From Haloimpatiens sp042688525 (GTDB lineage: Bacteria; Bacillota; Clostridia; Clostridiales; Clostridiaceae): a DNA stretch of 64,000 nucleotides. Position numbers and translations under genes: made by a program. Positions 1 through 8,077 of this stretch are shown here, in pieces (the first letter of the stretch is position 1; the number at the start of each line of letters is the position of its first letter). The notes under the pieces are model-generated. The model searched no databases and had not been told where the DNA came from. It saw only the letters and a program-made list of their open reading frames with translations. Location of the stretch: contig NZ_JBHWAB010000001.1 of the NCBI RefSeq assembly GCF_042688525.2, positions 1,984,001-2,048,000 of the forward strand, in the 5' to 3' direction.

Positions 1-902
1 CTATAATAGGTGGAATAATGTTTGGTATTGGTATGATGTTAGGCGGAGGATGTGCTTCAGGAACTCTTACAGATGCAGGAGAAGGAGAAGGAAGAGGATT
101 AATTGTATTATTCTTCTTTTCAACAGGAGCATTATGGGGAGCGCATGATATGCCTTGGTGGACACAAAGTATATTCTTTAAGATAAAGAAACAACTTTAT
201 TTACCAGATGCTTTTGGATTTGTAGGAACAATCATACTTTCATTATTAGGGTACTTAGCAATTTATATTATAGCAAAGAAATATGAAGACAAGAGAAGAA
301 AAGAAAACACACTAAAAGTAGAGAAATATGCGGATTGGGAAAAGGAAGTGTCTCAAGCCAGAGAATATAAATTCTTTAGTAAAGAAACTTATCATAAGTT
401 TTTTGTTAAAAGATGGTCTTATTACACTGGTGCAGTATTCATAATGATTATGTTTGTAACAATATTAGTAACAACAGGTACAAGCTGGGGAGTAACAGCA
501 GTATTTGCACATTGGGCAGCTTGGTTCTATCAAGCTTTAGGAGTAGTAGATGTTTCTAATTGGGGATGGTTTGCCGGAAGAATGGATGCTGTAAATGGTG
601 GATTTTTAAATCATCCAGGTTCAATGAGAAATATGGGAATAATTATAGGAGCGTTAATAGCACCATTACTTGCAGGACATTTCTCATTCAAGAAAAATTT
701 CAAATTAAGAGATGTTTTATTCTATGCAATTGGTGGATTATTAATGGGATATGGAGCTAGAATAGCTTTAGGATGTAATGTAGGAGCATTATATTCAGGA
801 TTATCTAATATGTCATTATCAGGATGGGTGTTCATGCCTTCTTTAACAATTGGTGGAATATTAGGTGTGAAATTAGCTCAAAAACTTAGAGTTACAATCT
901 AA
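1..902 (+). CDS. YeeE/YedE family membrane permease, 5'-truncated by window edge
   Basis: The reading frame is open from base 3, so the true start lies left of the window. The visible protein of about 300 residues is a polytopic membrane protein. It has two copies of the small-residue/cysteine motif of the YeeE/YedE (TsuA-like) family: GGGCASGTL near the left edge and GCNVGALYSG near the C terminus. Family members move thiosulfate or other sulfur compounds, and some are linked to selenium metabolism. The substrate here cannot be told, and no TusA-like partner gene follows within the window. The insert around residues 90-130 is charged and probably cytoplasmic. Family assignment is confident; substrate is open. 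Confidence 0.85.
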   Translation, partial: IIGGIMFGIGMMLGGGCASGTLTDAGEGEGRGLIVLFFFSTGALWGAHDMPWWTQSIFFKIKKQLYLPDAFGFVGTIILSLLGYLAIYIIAKKYEDKRRKENTLKVEKYADWEKEVSQAREYKFFSKETYHKFFVKRWSYYTGAVFIMIMFVTILVTTGTSWGVTAVFAHWAAWFYQALGVVDVSNWGWFAGRMDAVNGGFLNHPGSMRNMGIIIGALIAPLLAGHFSFKKNFKLRDVLFYAIGGLLMGYGARIALGCNVGALYSGLSNMSLSGWVFMPSLTIGGILGVKLAQKLRVTI

Positions 903-943
903 AAAAATATAATTTCTACTTTATGTGGGCTGAAAAAGCATGT

Positions 944-1000
944 ATTGTGTAAAAAACATTTGAACAAGGTTTAGAATTTCTTACCTTAGCAAAAGTTTTT
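944..1000 (+). repeat. Degraded fragment of the long palindromic repeat family
   Basis: Bases 944-972 match the left arm of the ~250-bp palindromic repeats at about 26 of 29 positions (ATTGYGTAARAAACATTT, then GAACAARGTTTA). Similarity fades after about 1000. No matching right arm is present, so this looks like a decayed copy. The rest of 903-1145 holds no gene that I can see. Confidence 0.5.
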
Positions 1001-1145
1001 CATATAATATATGCTTTTGTTTGTTTTGATAGTTAAATGGTTTATTTGTATTAAGTGGAAATTTGTATTAAAAGATAAAATATTGTGATAAAATAAATAA
1101 GAAATGTAAAAGTAAAGATAAAAGGTAAGGGAAAGGAGTTAAAAA

Positions 1146-1826
1146 ATGAAGCACAAAAGTTTTATGAAGTTTATGAGTATTTCATTAATTTTTATATTTG
1201 CTCTTTTGATAGGGGGTTGTTCTAAAAAGGAAGAAAAATCTGAAGATAAAGCCACTAAAACAGAAGAAAAGCAAGAAGTCAAGATAGAGAAAAAATCAAA
1301 TGATAAAAATCCAGTAGTAACAATAGAAATGGAAAATGGTAAAAAGATTAAAATAGAATTGTATCCAGAAATAGCTCCTAACACTGTAAGAAATTTTGTT
1401 TCTCTAGTTAAAAAAGGATTTTATGATGGATTAACTTTTCATAGGGTAATTCCAGGATTCATGGTGCAAGGAGGAGACCCAAAAGGTACTGGTGTTGGAG
1501 GTCCAGGATATTCAATTAAAGGGGAGTTTTCATCAAATGATTTTAAAAATGATTTAAAGCATGAAAGAGGAGTAATATCTATGGCAAGGTCTCAAATGCC
1601 AGATTCAGCAGGTTCACAATTTTTTATAATGGTTAAGGAAGCACCACACTTAGATGGAGAGTATGCAGCTTTTGGTAAGGTAATAGAAGGAATGGAAGAG
1701 GTAGATAGAATAGTTTCTGCTAAAAGAGATGAAAATGATAAACCATTAGAAGCTCAAAAAATGAAAAAGGTAACAGTAGATACTTTTGGAGTTAAATACA
1801 ACGAGCCAGAAAAGATTAAAGAATAA
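1146..1826 (+). CDS. Cyclophilin-type peptidyl-prolyl cis-trans isomerase, lipoprotein
   Basis: The 226-residue protein begins with a lipoprotein signal peptide (hydrophobic stretch ending LLIGGCSKK, predicted lipidated Cys at about residue 25). A Lys/Glu-rich linker runs to about residue 55. The rest is a cyclophilin domain with family motifs VTIEMENG, NFVSLVKKGFYDG, TFHRVIPGFMVQGGDP, GSQFFI and FGKVIEGM. Such proteins catalyse prolyl isomerisation during folding of exported proteins on the outer face of the membrane. The start is supported by an AAAGGAG box 7 bases upstream. It stands alone and is followed directly by the palindrome at 1834. Function is confident; client proteins are unknown. 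Confidence 0.93.
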   Translation: MKHKSFMKFMSISLIFIFALLIGGCSKKEEKSEDKATKTEEKQEVKIEKKSNDKNPVVTIEMENGKKIKIELYPEIAPNTVRNFVSLVKKGFYDGLTFHRVIPGFMVQGGDPKGTGVGGPGYSIKGEFSSNDFKNDLKHERGVISMARSQMPDSAGSQFFIMVKEAPHLDGEYAAFGKVIEGMEEVDRIVSAKRDENDKPLEAQKMKKVTVDTFGVKYNEPEKIKE

Positions 1827-1833
1827 AATATAT

Positions 1834-1890
1834 GGGGACGGTTCATTAATATAGTCTGTAAATTACAGCTAAAATTAATGAACCGTCCCC
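1834..1890. repeat. GGGGACGGTTC palindrome, copy 1
   Basis: A near-perfect inverted repeat with ends GGGGACGGTTCATTAA and its complement at 1875-1890, plus an inner hairpin CTGTAA/TTACAG. Two more copies with the same ends lie at 4870-4924 and 9954-10007. It sits just after a stop codon and could act as a transcription end, but has no clear T tract. It resembles REP-type intergenic repeats. Confidence 0.85.
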
Positions 1891-1981
1891 TTAATTCTGC
1901 CCAAATAATATTATCCAGTTGCGAAAGATGGAAACTTTCGTATAATTAAGTTAAAAAGTATGTTAAGAAGGGAAGGATAAT

Positions 1982-2479
1982 ATGTTTGATATAAAAATTT
2001 TTGAAGAAATGGATTTGAATGAAAAGTATGAAAATATGGTAAGTATGCTTGAAGCTTTAATAAGTGATGAAACAGATTTCATAACAAATTTAAGCAATGC
2101 TTCAGCACTGATAAATGCCTTAGTAGGTAGGGTAAATTGGTGTGGATTTTATTTAATGAAAAATGGAGAATTAGTTTTAGGACCTTTTCAAGGTATGCCA
2201 GCTTGTACAAGAATTCAAGTAGGAAAAGGTGTTTGCGGCACGGCTGTTGAAGATAAGAAAACTTTAATTGTTGAAGATGTTCATAAATTTGAAGGTCACA
2301 TAGCCTGTGATTCAGCATCTAATTCTGAAATAGTAGTTCCAATAATAAAAGATGACATAGTATACGGAGTTTTAGATATAGATAGCATGGAATTTGGAAG
2401 ATTTACAAGTCTTGAAAAAGAATATCTTGAAAAATGTGTATATGTTTTAAATAAATACATAGATTGGATAAACATCTAG
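1982..2479 (+). CDS. GAF-domain free methionine-(R)-sulfoxide reductase (fRMsr/YebR-like)
   Basis: The 165-residue protein is a single GAF domain of the usual fRMsr length. Family landmarks are visible: VGRVNWCGFYL, LGPFQGMPACTRI, GKGVCGTA, and HIACDSASNSEIVVP. The three cysteines in ACTRI, GVCGTA and HIACDS match the catalytic and resolving cysteines of this family, so it is likely an active enzyme that reduces free Met-R-sulfoxide in the cytoplasm with thioredoxin. An AGGGAAGGATA box precedes the ATG. It is probably monocistronic; a long palindromic repeat lies 142 bases downstream. A plain GAF sensor is less likely, given the cysteine set. Confidence 0.88.
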   Translation: MFDIKIFEEMDLNEKYENMVSMLEALISDETDFITNLSNASALINALVGRVNWCGFYLMKNGELVLGPFQGMPACTRIQVGKGVCGTAVEDKKTLIVEDVHKFEGHIACDSASNSEIVVPIIKDDIVYGVLDIDSMEFGRFTSLEKEYLEKCVYVLNKYIDWINI

Positions 2480-2620
2480 GTAAAGGAGCTTAGTTCAAAA
2501 ATATCATAGTATTTCCTCATATAGATAATAACTCAATATTTGCCTTTAACACGCCATAGAGTGCAGAAAATTGTTTTGCTATACTTAACTTAGAAAATAA
2601 TTTATTAGAATGTTCAGTGT

Positions 2621-2875
2621 TTAACTTTCGAAGTAAAAAAATATTGATTAGCGAAGGGGAATGATATCTTGCGTAAGAAACATTTGAACAAAGTTTACAA
2701 GTTCTTAGCTTTACGAATTTGAAAAAAGTTATTTTTTAAGTATTGATTCCTACGGAATATTAATTAAAAAATCTTTTTTCAATATGAGTAAAGATTAGAA
2801 CTTGTTACTGAAGTGAAAGGTTTCTAAGCAAGATATCATTTCCCGTAGCGGATGTTTTTCACCTGCGAAAGTTAA
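2621..2875 (+). repeat. Long imperfect palindromic repeat, copy A (255 bp)
   Basis: Starts TTAACTTTCG and ends CGAAAGTTAA, with two arms of about 125 bases that pair imperfectly around a tight loop at TTCCTACGGAA (about 2748-2758). Poly-A and poly-T blocks (GAAAAAAG and CTTTTTTC) pair near the loop. It shares over 85% identity by eye with copies B-G. It fills most of the 424-base gap between the fRMsr and DUF1189 genes; the left part of that gap (2480-2620) shows nothing recognisable. Confidence 0.9.
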
Positions 2876-2903
2876 AAGGCAAATAAATATAAGGAGGAAA
2901 AAA

Positions 2904-3728
2904 ATGAATTTTTTTATGCAGCTAAAGGATAGTATAACTAACTTCAAATCTTATGAGAAAATATCTAACCAAAAATTTAGAAAAAGCTTTTTGTATGTCA
3001 TTATATTATCACTTATATTATCAATTTTCATTTCAGTTAAAGCTGGTATTTTCATTAATACATCTTATAAAGAAATAATAAAATTTTATAATAGTGATTT
3101 TCCAGAGTTCCAAATTCAAAATGGAATTTTAGATGTCGATGTTGACATGCCTTATTTTGAGTATGATAAAGAAGAAGAGTATATTCTTTTTATAGATACT
3201 AGAGAAAATGCAGATGAAGGAATTTTAGATGATTATCCTAATGATAATGGAGTTTTTATTTTTAGAGATAAAATTATAAATAAAAAAGATAATGGACATA
3301 CAACTTCAACTTTTGAATTTTCAGAATTAGGTGATGGCACATTTGAAAAAAAAGATATTGAAAAACTTATTCCTACTTTCCAAAAAATTAAAGTATTAAT
3401 ATATGCACTGATATTTATTGGATACTTTATTTTCCAAATATTAAGTATGTTGTTCCTTGCACTGATTTATGGAGTGATATCTCTTATAGTAAATAAAATA
3501 ATGAAAACTAATTTAAAATTTAATCAATTATATAATATGTGTTTATATGCACTTACCTTACCAACTTTAATAGGAACAATAACGTTGGGTTTTGGAGTTG
3601 ATATTCCATATTTTAAAACTATGAAGTCTACTATTGTGATAGTATATATTATTTTAATAATGAAATCAATAAAAGAAAATTCAAATAATATTGATTTAGA
3701 TAATGATGATTTTTCTATAAGTATGTAG
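2904..3728 (+). CDS. DUF1189 family membrane protein
   Basis: The 274-residue protein has an N-terminal cytoplasmic stretch (QLKDSITNFKSYEKIS), a first membrane segment at about 26-48, an extracellular region of about 110 residues, and three or four C-terminal membrane segments from about residue 160. This order and the opening FFMQLKDSI match the DUF1189 family, whose function is unknown; members may influence the cell envelope, but nothing here proves it. ATAAGGAGGAAAAAA gives a strong ribosome binding site. The start lies 28 bases after the end of palindromic repeat copy A, so its promoter is inside or beside that repeat. It is followed by a clear terminator. Confidence 0.8.
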   Translation: MNFFMQLKDSITNFKSYEKISNQKFRKSFLYVIILSLILSIFISVKAGIFINTSYKEIIKFYNSDFPEFQIQNGILDVDVDMPYFEYDKEEEYILFIDTRENADEGILDDYPNDNGVFIFRDKIINKKDNGHTTSTFEFSELGDGTFEKKDIEKLIPTFQKIKVLIYALIFIGYFIFQILSMLFLALIYGVISLIVNKIMKTNLKFNQLYNMCLYALTLPTLIGTITLGFGVDIPYFKTMKSTIVIVYIILIMKSIKENSNNIDLDNDDFSISM

Positions 3729-3730
3729 AT

Positions 3731-3763
3731 AAAAAACTAAGCCTTAATGGTTTAGTTTTTTTA
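3731..3763 (+). terminator. Rho-independent terminator after the DUF1189 gene
   Basis: Stem AAAAACTAAGCC, loop TTAAT, then GGTTTAGTTTTTTT, ending in a run of seven T. Located 3 bases after the stop codon. Confidence 0.85.
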
Positions 3764-3868
3764 CTATTTACAAACTAATGTTGTATGGAGGCATTTTTGC
3801 TGATAAAATGATTTTATAGAGTTATTTATTTTTATATACGTGAAATTGACTTAATAGGGGGGAATATT

Positions 3869-4417
3869 ATGTATTTTGAAGAAAAAGGAAAAGTAAATTC
3901 AGAAAAGTGTGTACAACTTGCAATTAAGGAAGCTAAAGATAGAAATATAAAACATATAGTTGTAGCTACTAGCAGTGGATACACTGCTAAATTATTTAAA
4001 GATGTTAAAGATATTAATGTTGTTTGTGTTACTCATGGTTATGGTTGTAAAAAACCAGGTGAAAATGAGTTTACGCATGAAAGTATAGAAGAACTTAAAG
4101 AGTTAGGATTTAAAATACTTACAACTACACATGTATTAAGTGGTGCTGAAAGAGGAATAAGCAGAAAGTTTGGGGGAGTAAGCCCTGTAGAAATTATGGC
4201 TCATACTTTAAGAATGTTTGGACAAGGCACTAAGGTATGTGTAGAGATAAGTGTTATGGCAATGGATGCAGGTCTTATACCTTATGGTGAAAAAATAATA
4301 GCAGTTGGTGGAAGCAGCCAAGGTGCAGATACTGCTGTAGTTATCAGTCCAGCTCATGCAAATAATATATTAGATACGAAGATAAATGAGGTAATTTGTA
4401 AACCTAATAATTTTTAA
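3869..4417 (+). CDS. Stand-alone pyruvate kinase C-terminal (alpha/beta) domain protein
   Basis: The 182-residue protein covers only the PK_C alpha/beta domain. Recognisable parts are IKHIVVATSSGYTAKLFKDV, VVCVTHGYG, LTTTHVLSGAERGISRKFGG and the C-terminal IIAVGGSSQGADTAVVI. It lacks the pyruvate kinase TIM barrel, so it cannot be a pyruvate kinase. Stand-alone versions are common in clostridia and archaea; their role is not established, though the fold binds allosteric ligands in pyruvate kinase. AATAGGGGGGAATATT precedes the ATG. It is monocistronic between repeat-rich gaps. Family call is firm, function open. Confidence 0.82.
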   Translation: MYFEEKGKVNSEKCVQLAIKEAKDRNIKHIVVATSSGYTAKLFKDVKDINVVCVTHGYGCKKPGENEFTHESIEELKELGFKILTTTHVLSGAERGISRKFGGVSPVEIMAHTLRMFGQGTKVCVEISVMAMDAGLIPYGEKIIAVGGSSQGADTAVVISPAHANNILDTKINEVICKPNNF

Positions 4418-4429
4418 AATGTACTAAAA

Positions 4430-4477
4430 AGGGGCTTAGCTTCAGATGGAGTTTGTAACTTCATAGGAGGTTAAGCC
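4430..4477 (+). terminator. Possible terminator after the PK_C-domain gene
   Basis: GGGGCTTAGCTTC pairs imperfectly with GGAGGTTAAGCC across a 20-base loop, followed by only a short TTTAT. The T tract is weak, so the call is tentative. Confidence 0.4.
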
Positions 4478-4482
4478 TTTAT

Positions 4483-4514
4483 CAGTTGATAGTGGACAGT
4501 TTACAGTGGACAGT
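4483..4514. repeat. Short tandem repeat, AGTGGACAGT units
   Basis: Two AGTGGACAGT units spaced by TTAC (period 14), preceded by a degenerate AGTTGAT unit. It lies in the 626-base gap 4418-5043, which otherwise holds palindromic repeat copy B and a GGGGACGG palindrome. Confidence 0.6.
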
Positions 4515-4593
4515 AAAAGATATTTTTCTTACAGAAAAACTTTTATTAAATATAGTAATAAGATAAGTGAATTTTGTCTTTAGACAAAATAAC

Positions 4594-4856
4594 TAATTCA
4601 ACTTTCGCAGTAAAAAAATACTGCTTAGCGAAGGAAAATGATATCTTGCGTAAGAAACATTTGAACAAAGTTTACAAGTTCTTAGCTTTACGAATTTGAA
4701 AAAAGTTATTTTTTAATTACTGATTCCTACGGAATATTAATTAAAAAATCTTTTTTCAATATGAGTAAAGCTTAGAACTTGTTACTGAAGTGAAAGGTTT
4801 CTAAGCAAGATATCATTTCCCGTAGCGGCTATTTTTTACCTATGAAAGTTGAGTTA
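4594..4856 (+). repeat. Long imperfect palindromic repeat, copy B (263 bp)
   Basis: Ends are TAATTCAACTTTCGCAG and CTATGAAAGTTGAGTTA. The same arm order, internal loops and TTCCTACGGAA apex as copy A are present. It lies between the PK_C-domain gene and the EcsC gene, 14 bases before a GGGGACGGTTC palindrome, so two repeat families are side by side. Confidence 0.9.
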
Positions 4857-4869
4857 TTAAAGTAATACG

Positions 4870-4924
4870 AGGGACGGTTCATTATTTTTTAAAAATTTAG
4901 AGCTAAAAATAATGAACCGTCCCC
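4870..4924. repeat. GGGGACGGTTC palindrome, copy 2
   Basis: GAGGGACGGTTCATTATTTT pairs with AAAATAATGAACCGTCCCC. One end base is changed (GAGGG for GGGG). Located between palindromic repeat copy B and the EcsC gene. Confidence 0.8.
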
Positions 4925-5043
4925 ACATATGTAATACATATTATAGGAAATAATAGAAATGAGTTATTGAATATATCAATGTGTATATATAAAATTATAA
5001 ATAAGATTTAGAATAATAATAAATCAAATTGTGAGGGATAAGT

Positions 5044-5766
5044 ATGAATAGTTATGAAAAAGAAGCATTTTATGAGTTAAAGGAATGGCAAATAAAAATG
5101 GAAAAAAAACCTTCTTTTGCAAATCGTATAAGTAAAAGTTTACAAACTAAAGCAAATAATTTAATTCCAGAAAAGGTTCATGTGGTAATAACAGAGGCAA
5201 TTAAAAACATGGTTAAAGCGGTATTAGTTGGTTCGAAGTTTACTACAAAAAAACCAATGACTAATGCTTCTTTAGAAGATAGAGAAAATTTAGTAAATGA
5301 AAAGTTGAATTTTTACAAAAAAACGGCTGCGGCAAGTGGTGCTGGCACAGGAGCTGGTGGAATTATATTGGGACTTGCAGATTTTCCACTTCTTTTAAGT
5401 TTAAAAATGAAGTTTTTATTTGATACAGCTAGTTTATATGGATTTGATGTAAAAGATTATAAAGAAAGAGTGTATATTCTATATATTTTTTTATTAGCGT
5501 TTTCTAGTGATAAGAAAAGATTAGAAATATATCAAATAATTATGAACTGGGATAAATATAAAGAAACATTGCCAAAGGATCTAGATTTATTTAATTGGAG
5601 AAATTTTCAGCAGGAATATAGAGATTATATGGATATAGCAAAAATGTTACAGTTAGTACCAGGAATAGGTGCTGTAGTTGGTGCTTATGCAAATTATCAA
5701 CTTGTGGAGAAGTTAGGAAAAACATCGGTAAATGCTTATAGGTTAAGAGTATTTAAGAAATTGTAA
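5044..5766 (+). CDS. EcsC family protein
   Basis: The 240-residue protein opens with the EcsC-type YEKEAFYELKEWQ segment and contains the Gly/Ala-rich turn AAASGAGTGAGGIILGLADFP at about 97-117 and a second VPGIGAVVGAYANY at about 204-217; both are hydrophobic and typical of this family. EcsC is named for the third gene of the Bacillus ecsABC locus, but no EcsA/B transporter is next to it here, so its role cannot be taken from context. GTGAGGGATAAGT precedes the ATG. It is monocistronic, ending just before the MarR promoter region. Family is clear; biochemical function is unknown. Confidence 0.82.
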   Translation: MNSYEKEAFYELKEWQIKMEKKPSFANRISKSLQTKANNLIPEKVHVVITEAIKNMVKAVLVGSKFTTKKPMTNASLEDRENLVNEKLNFYKKTAAASGAGTGAGGIILGLADFPLLLSLKMKFLFDTASLYGFDVKDYKERVYILYIFLLAFSSDKKRLEIYQIIMNWDKYKETLPKDLDLFNWRNFQQEYRDYMDIAKMLQLVPGIGAVVGAYANYQLVEKLGKTSVNAYRLRVFKKL

Positions 5767-5774
5767 TTTTTTTA

Positions 5775-5804
5775 TTGACATATCAAATAGTTTAACGCTA
5801 TAAT
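5775..5804 (+). promoter_or_regulatory. Sigma-A promoter of the marR-ABC exporter operon
   Basis: TTGACA at 5775-5780, an 18-base spacer, and TATAAT at 5799-5804. The -10 box lies inside the left arm of the inverted repeat 5791-5835. Confidence 0.8.
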
Positions 5805-5835
5805 AGTTATGCAACATAACTATTATAGCGTTAAA
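5791..5835. promoter_or_regulatory. Perfect 21-bp inverted repeat, probable MarR operator
   Basis: Left arm 5791-5811 and right arm 5815-5835 are exact complements around a CAA spacer. The inner part (TAGTTATG CAA CATAACTA) has the size of a MarR-family operator and covers the -10 box and start of transcription. Autorepression by the downstream MarR protein is inferred. As RNA it would form a hairpin in the 5' leader. Confidence 0.75.
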
Positions 5836-5886
5836 TAATTATATTATATAATAATTATAATATATAATAATATGTGGAGGTTAATT

Positions 5887-6312
5887 ATGGATAGAGAGAA
5901 AGTATTGGAGTATATTTTTAATTTAATGCCTATGCTCAATAAAAAGTTGTTTAAGGATTTTCACAGATTTGAAATGCCAAGACAACAAATGGAGCTTCTA
6001 TTTACAATTAAAAAGGAAAATGGAAAACCGATGAAATATTATTGTAAAAAATTAATGATTTCAAAACCTAATTTGACTACAACTTCTAATAAGTTAATTA
6101 AAGAAGGATTACTTGAAAGAAAAACAGATGAAGAAGATAGAAGAATAATAAATTTATTTATTACTGATAAAGGTAAAGAATTTCTTTCAGTATATAGAGA
6201 AAAAATTAAGAAACATATGCTAGAGCAAATTGAAGTTTTAAGCGATGAAGATATAAAAATACTTAATAAGAATTTTGAACAAATGAAATCTATATTTAGT
6301 AAACTGGATTAA
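5887..6312 (+). CDS. MarR family transcriptional regulator of the ABC exporter
   Basis: The 141-residue protein is a winged-helix MarR regulator: helix-turn-helix around MKYYCKKLMISKPNLTTTSNKLIKEGLLER and the wing DEEDRRIINLFITDKGKEF. An in-frame ATG 15 bases upstream (5872) overlaps the GTGGAGG ribosome binding site, so the start at 5887 is preferred. It heads an operon with two ABC exporter half-transporters (gap 37 bases, then a 4-base overlap). It likely represses the operon through the inverted repeat at 5791-5835 and releases on binding a toxic ligand. The ligand is unknown. Confidence 0.9.
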   Translation: MDREKVLEYIFNLMPMLNKKLFKDFHRFEMPRQQMELLFTIKKENGKPMKYYCKKLMISKPNLTTTSNKLIKEGLLERKTDEEDRRIINLFITDKGKEFLSVYREKIKKHMLEQIEVLSDEDIKILNKNFEQMKSIFSKLD

Positions 6313-6349
6313 TTAAAATCAGTTTTCGATGACTGGAGAGGATTAAGAT

Positions 6350-8077
6350 ATGATTAAATTATTTAAAAATTTAAAACCATTTAGAGTATCAGTTATAGCT
6401 GTAATGGTATTAGTATTTATTCAATCACTTACTGAATTGTATCTTCCTACATTGATGTCAGATATTGTTGATATCGGGATAGTAAAGGGAGATACTTCAT
6501 ATATATTAAAAATAGGTGGATTGATGCTTTTAGTAGCTGCTTTAGGAACAGCAAGTTCTATTTATGCAAGTTATTTATCGGCAAAGACTGGTACAGGATT
6601 TGGAAAATTGCTGCGTAATAAAGTTTTTACAAAAGTTGAAGGCTTTTCATTACATGAATTTGATGATAAAGGAACAGCTTCTTTAATAACTAGAACAACT
6701 AATGATATAACACAAGTGCAGACTGTTTTAATTAGCATTCTTCGTATGTTTGTTAGAGCACCAATGATGGCTATTGGTGGTATTATTATGGCACTTTATA
6801 AAGATGTGAAACTTTCTCTAGTTATTGTTTTTGTTGTTTTCATACTAGCAATAATTATTTCTATTGTAGCTAGTAAAAGTATTCCTTTATTTAAATCAAT
6901 GCAAGTAAAACTTGATAAATTAAACTTGGTTTTAAGAGAAAGATTAACGGGAATTAGGGTTATACGTGCATTTAATAGAGTTATACACGAAAAAACTAGA
7001 TTTTATAATGCAAATCATGATTTAACAAGTACAGCAATCAAAGTTAATAAATTAATGGCAATATTAATGCCTCTTATGATGTTAATATTTAACTTTACAA
7101 CTATTGCAATAATATGGTTTGGTGCAGGTCGTATTGATTCAGGAGCAATGCAGGTTGGTGACTTGATGGCATTTATACAATATGCTATGCAAATCATGTT
7201 CTCATTAGTTATGCTTACTATGATGTTTATATTGATTCCACGTGCATCCGTTTCAGCAGTTAGAATTAATGAAGTACTTGATATAGAACCAGAAATTAAT
7301 GATCCAACTAAGGCTAGTGATGATAATATTAAAAGAGGTTATTTGGAATTTAAAAATGTTACTTTTAGTTATGCGGGAGCTGAAGAATCAGCAATAAAGG
7401 ATATTTCATTTAGTGCTAAACCTGGAGAAGTTACAGCTATTATAGGTGGTACGGGTTCAGGAAAATCAACGCTTGTAAATCTGATTCCTCGTTTTTATGA
7501 TATTGATAGTGGAAGCATACTAGTGGATGGAATAGATATTAGGGAAATGACTCAATCAAAGCTTAGATCTAAAATAGGATTTGTACCACAGAAAGCAGTT
7601 TTATTTAGTGGAACTGTTTCTGATAATATTAAATTTGGCAGCGAAAATGCAAGTGAAGAGGAAGTTATTCATGCTGCTGAAACTGCTCAAGCTATTGAAT
7701 TTATAAGTAATATGAAAGAAGGATTTAATTCACAAATTTCTCAAGGTGGTACCAATATATCAGGAGGTCAAAAACAACGTCTTTCAATTGCTAGAGCTTT
7801 GGTAAGAAAACCTGAAATTTATATTTTTGATGATAGTTTTTCTGCGCTAGATTTTAAGACAGATGCAAAACTTCGTCAAGCTCTTAAAAAAGACACTACA
7901 AATGATACTCTTATAATAGTTGCTCAGCGTGTAACTACTGTAATGAATTCAGATAGAATTATTGTACTTGATAATGGTAGTGTTGCTGGTATGGGAACAC
8001 ATAAGGAGTTATTAAATTCTTGTGAAGTATATCGTCAAATTGTAGCATCACAGCTTTCAGAGGAGGAAATAGCATGA
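6350..8077 (+). CDS. ABC exporter half-transporter, degenerate-site subunit (BmrC/LmrC-like)
   Basis: The 575-residue protein has an exporter membrane domain with six segments (1-300) and a C-terminal ATPase domain. Walker A is GGTGSGKST (about 367), signature ISGGQKQRLS, Walker B IYIFDDSFSALD. The catalytic glutamate after Walker B is Asp, and the switch histidine is Gln (VAQRVTT instead of AHRLST). These changes are the hallmark of the degenerate-site partner in heterodimeric exporters such as TM287/288 and BmrCD. It overlaps the next gene by ATGA, so the two are translationally coupled. It probably exports drugs or lipids; the substrate is not readable from sequence. Confidence 0.92.
   Translation: MIKLFKNLKPFRVSVIAVMVLVFIQSLTELYLPTLMSDIVDIGIVKGDTSYILKIGGLMLLVAALGTASSIYASYLSAKTGTGFGKLLRNKVFTKVEGFSLHEFDDKGTASLITRTTNDITQVQTVLISILRMFVRAPMMAIGGIIMALYKDVKLSLVIVFVVFILAIIISIVASKSIPLFKSMQVKLDKLNLVLRERLTGIRVIRAFNRVIHEKTRFYNANHDLTSTAIKVNKLMAILMPLMMLIFNFTTIAIIWFGAGRIDSGAMQVGDLMAFIQYAMQIMFSLVMLTMMFILIPRASVSAVRINEVLDIEPEINDPTKASDDNIKRGYLEFKNVTFSYAGAEESAIKDISFSAKPGEVTAIIGGTGSGKSTLVNLIPRFYDIDSGSILVDGIDIREMTQSKLRSKIGFVPQKAVLFSGTVSDNIKFGSENASEEEVIHAAETAQAIEFISNMKEGFNSQISQGGTNISGGQKQRLSIARALVRKPEIYIFDDSFSALDFKTDAKLRQALKKDTTNDTLIIVAQRVTTVMNSDRIIVLDNGSVAGMGTHKELLNSCEVYRQIVASQLSEEEIA

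Noticed and set aside
1139..1384. Open frame on the minus strand over the cyclophilin gene
   Set aside because: No ribosome binding site; it is the antisense of a well-supported gene, and its hydrophobic residues reflect the complement of Lys/Glu-rich codons.
2621..2875. Long palindromic repeats as CRISPR-like or attachment-site arrays
   Set aside because: Copies are scattered, not in arrays with spacers; no cas genes or integrase are present.
2621..2875. TTAA target-site duplication at copy A (piggyBac-like)
   Set aside because: TTAA is found at both ends of copy A only because the inverted ends continue into the flanks; other copies (for example B) have inverted, not direct, flanking sequence.
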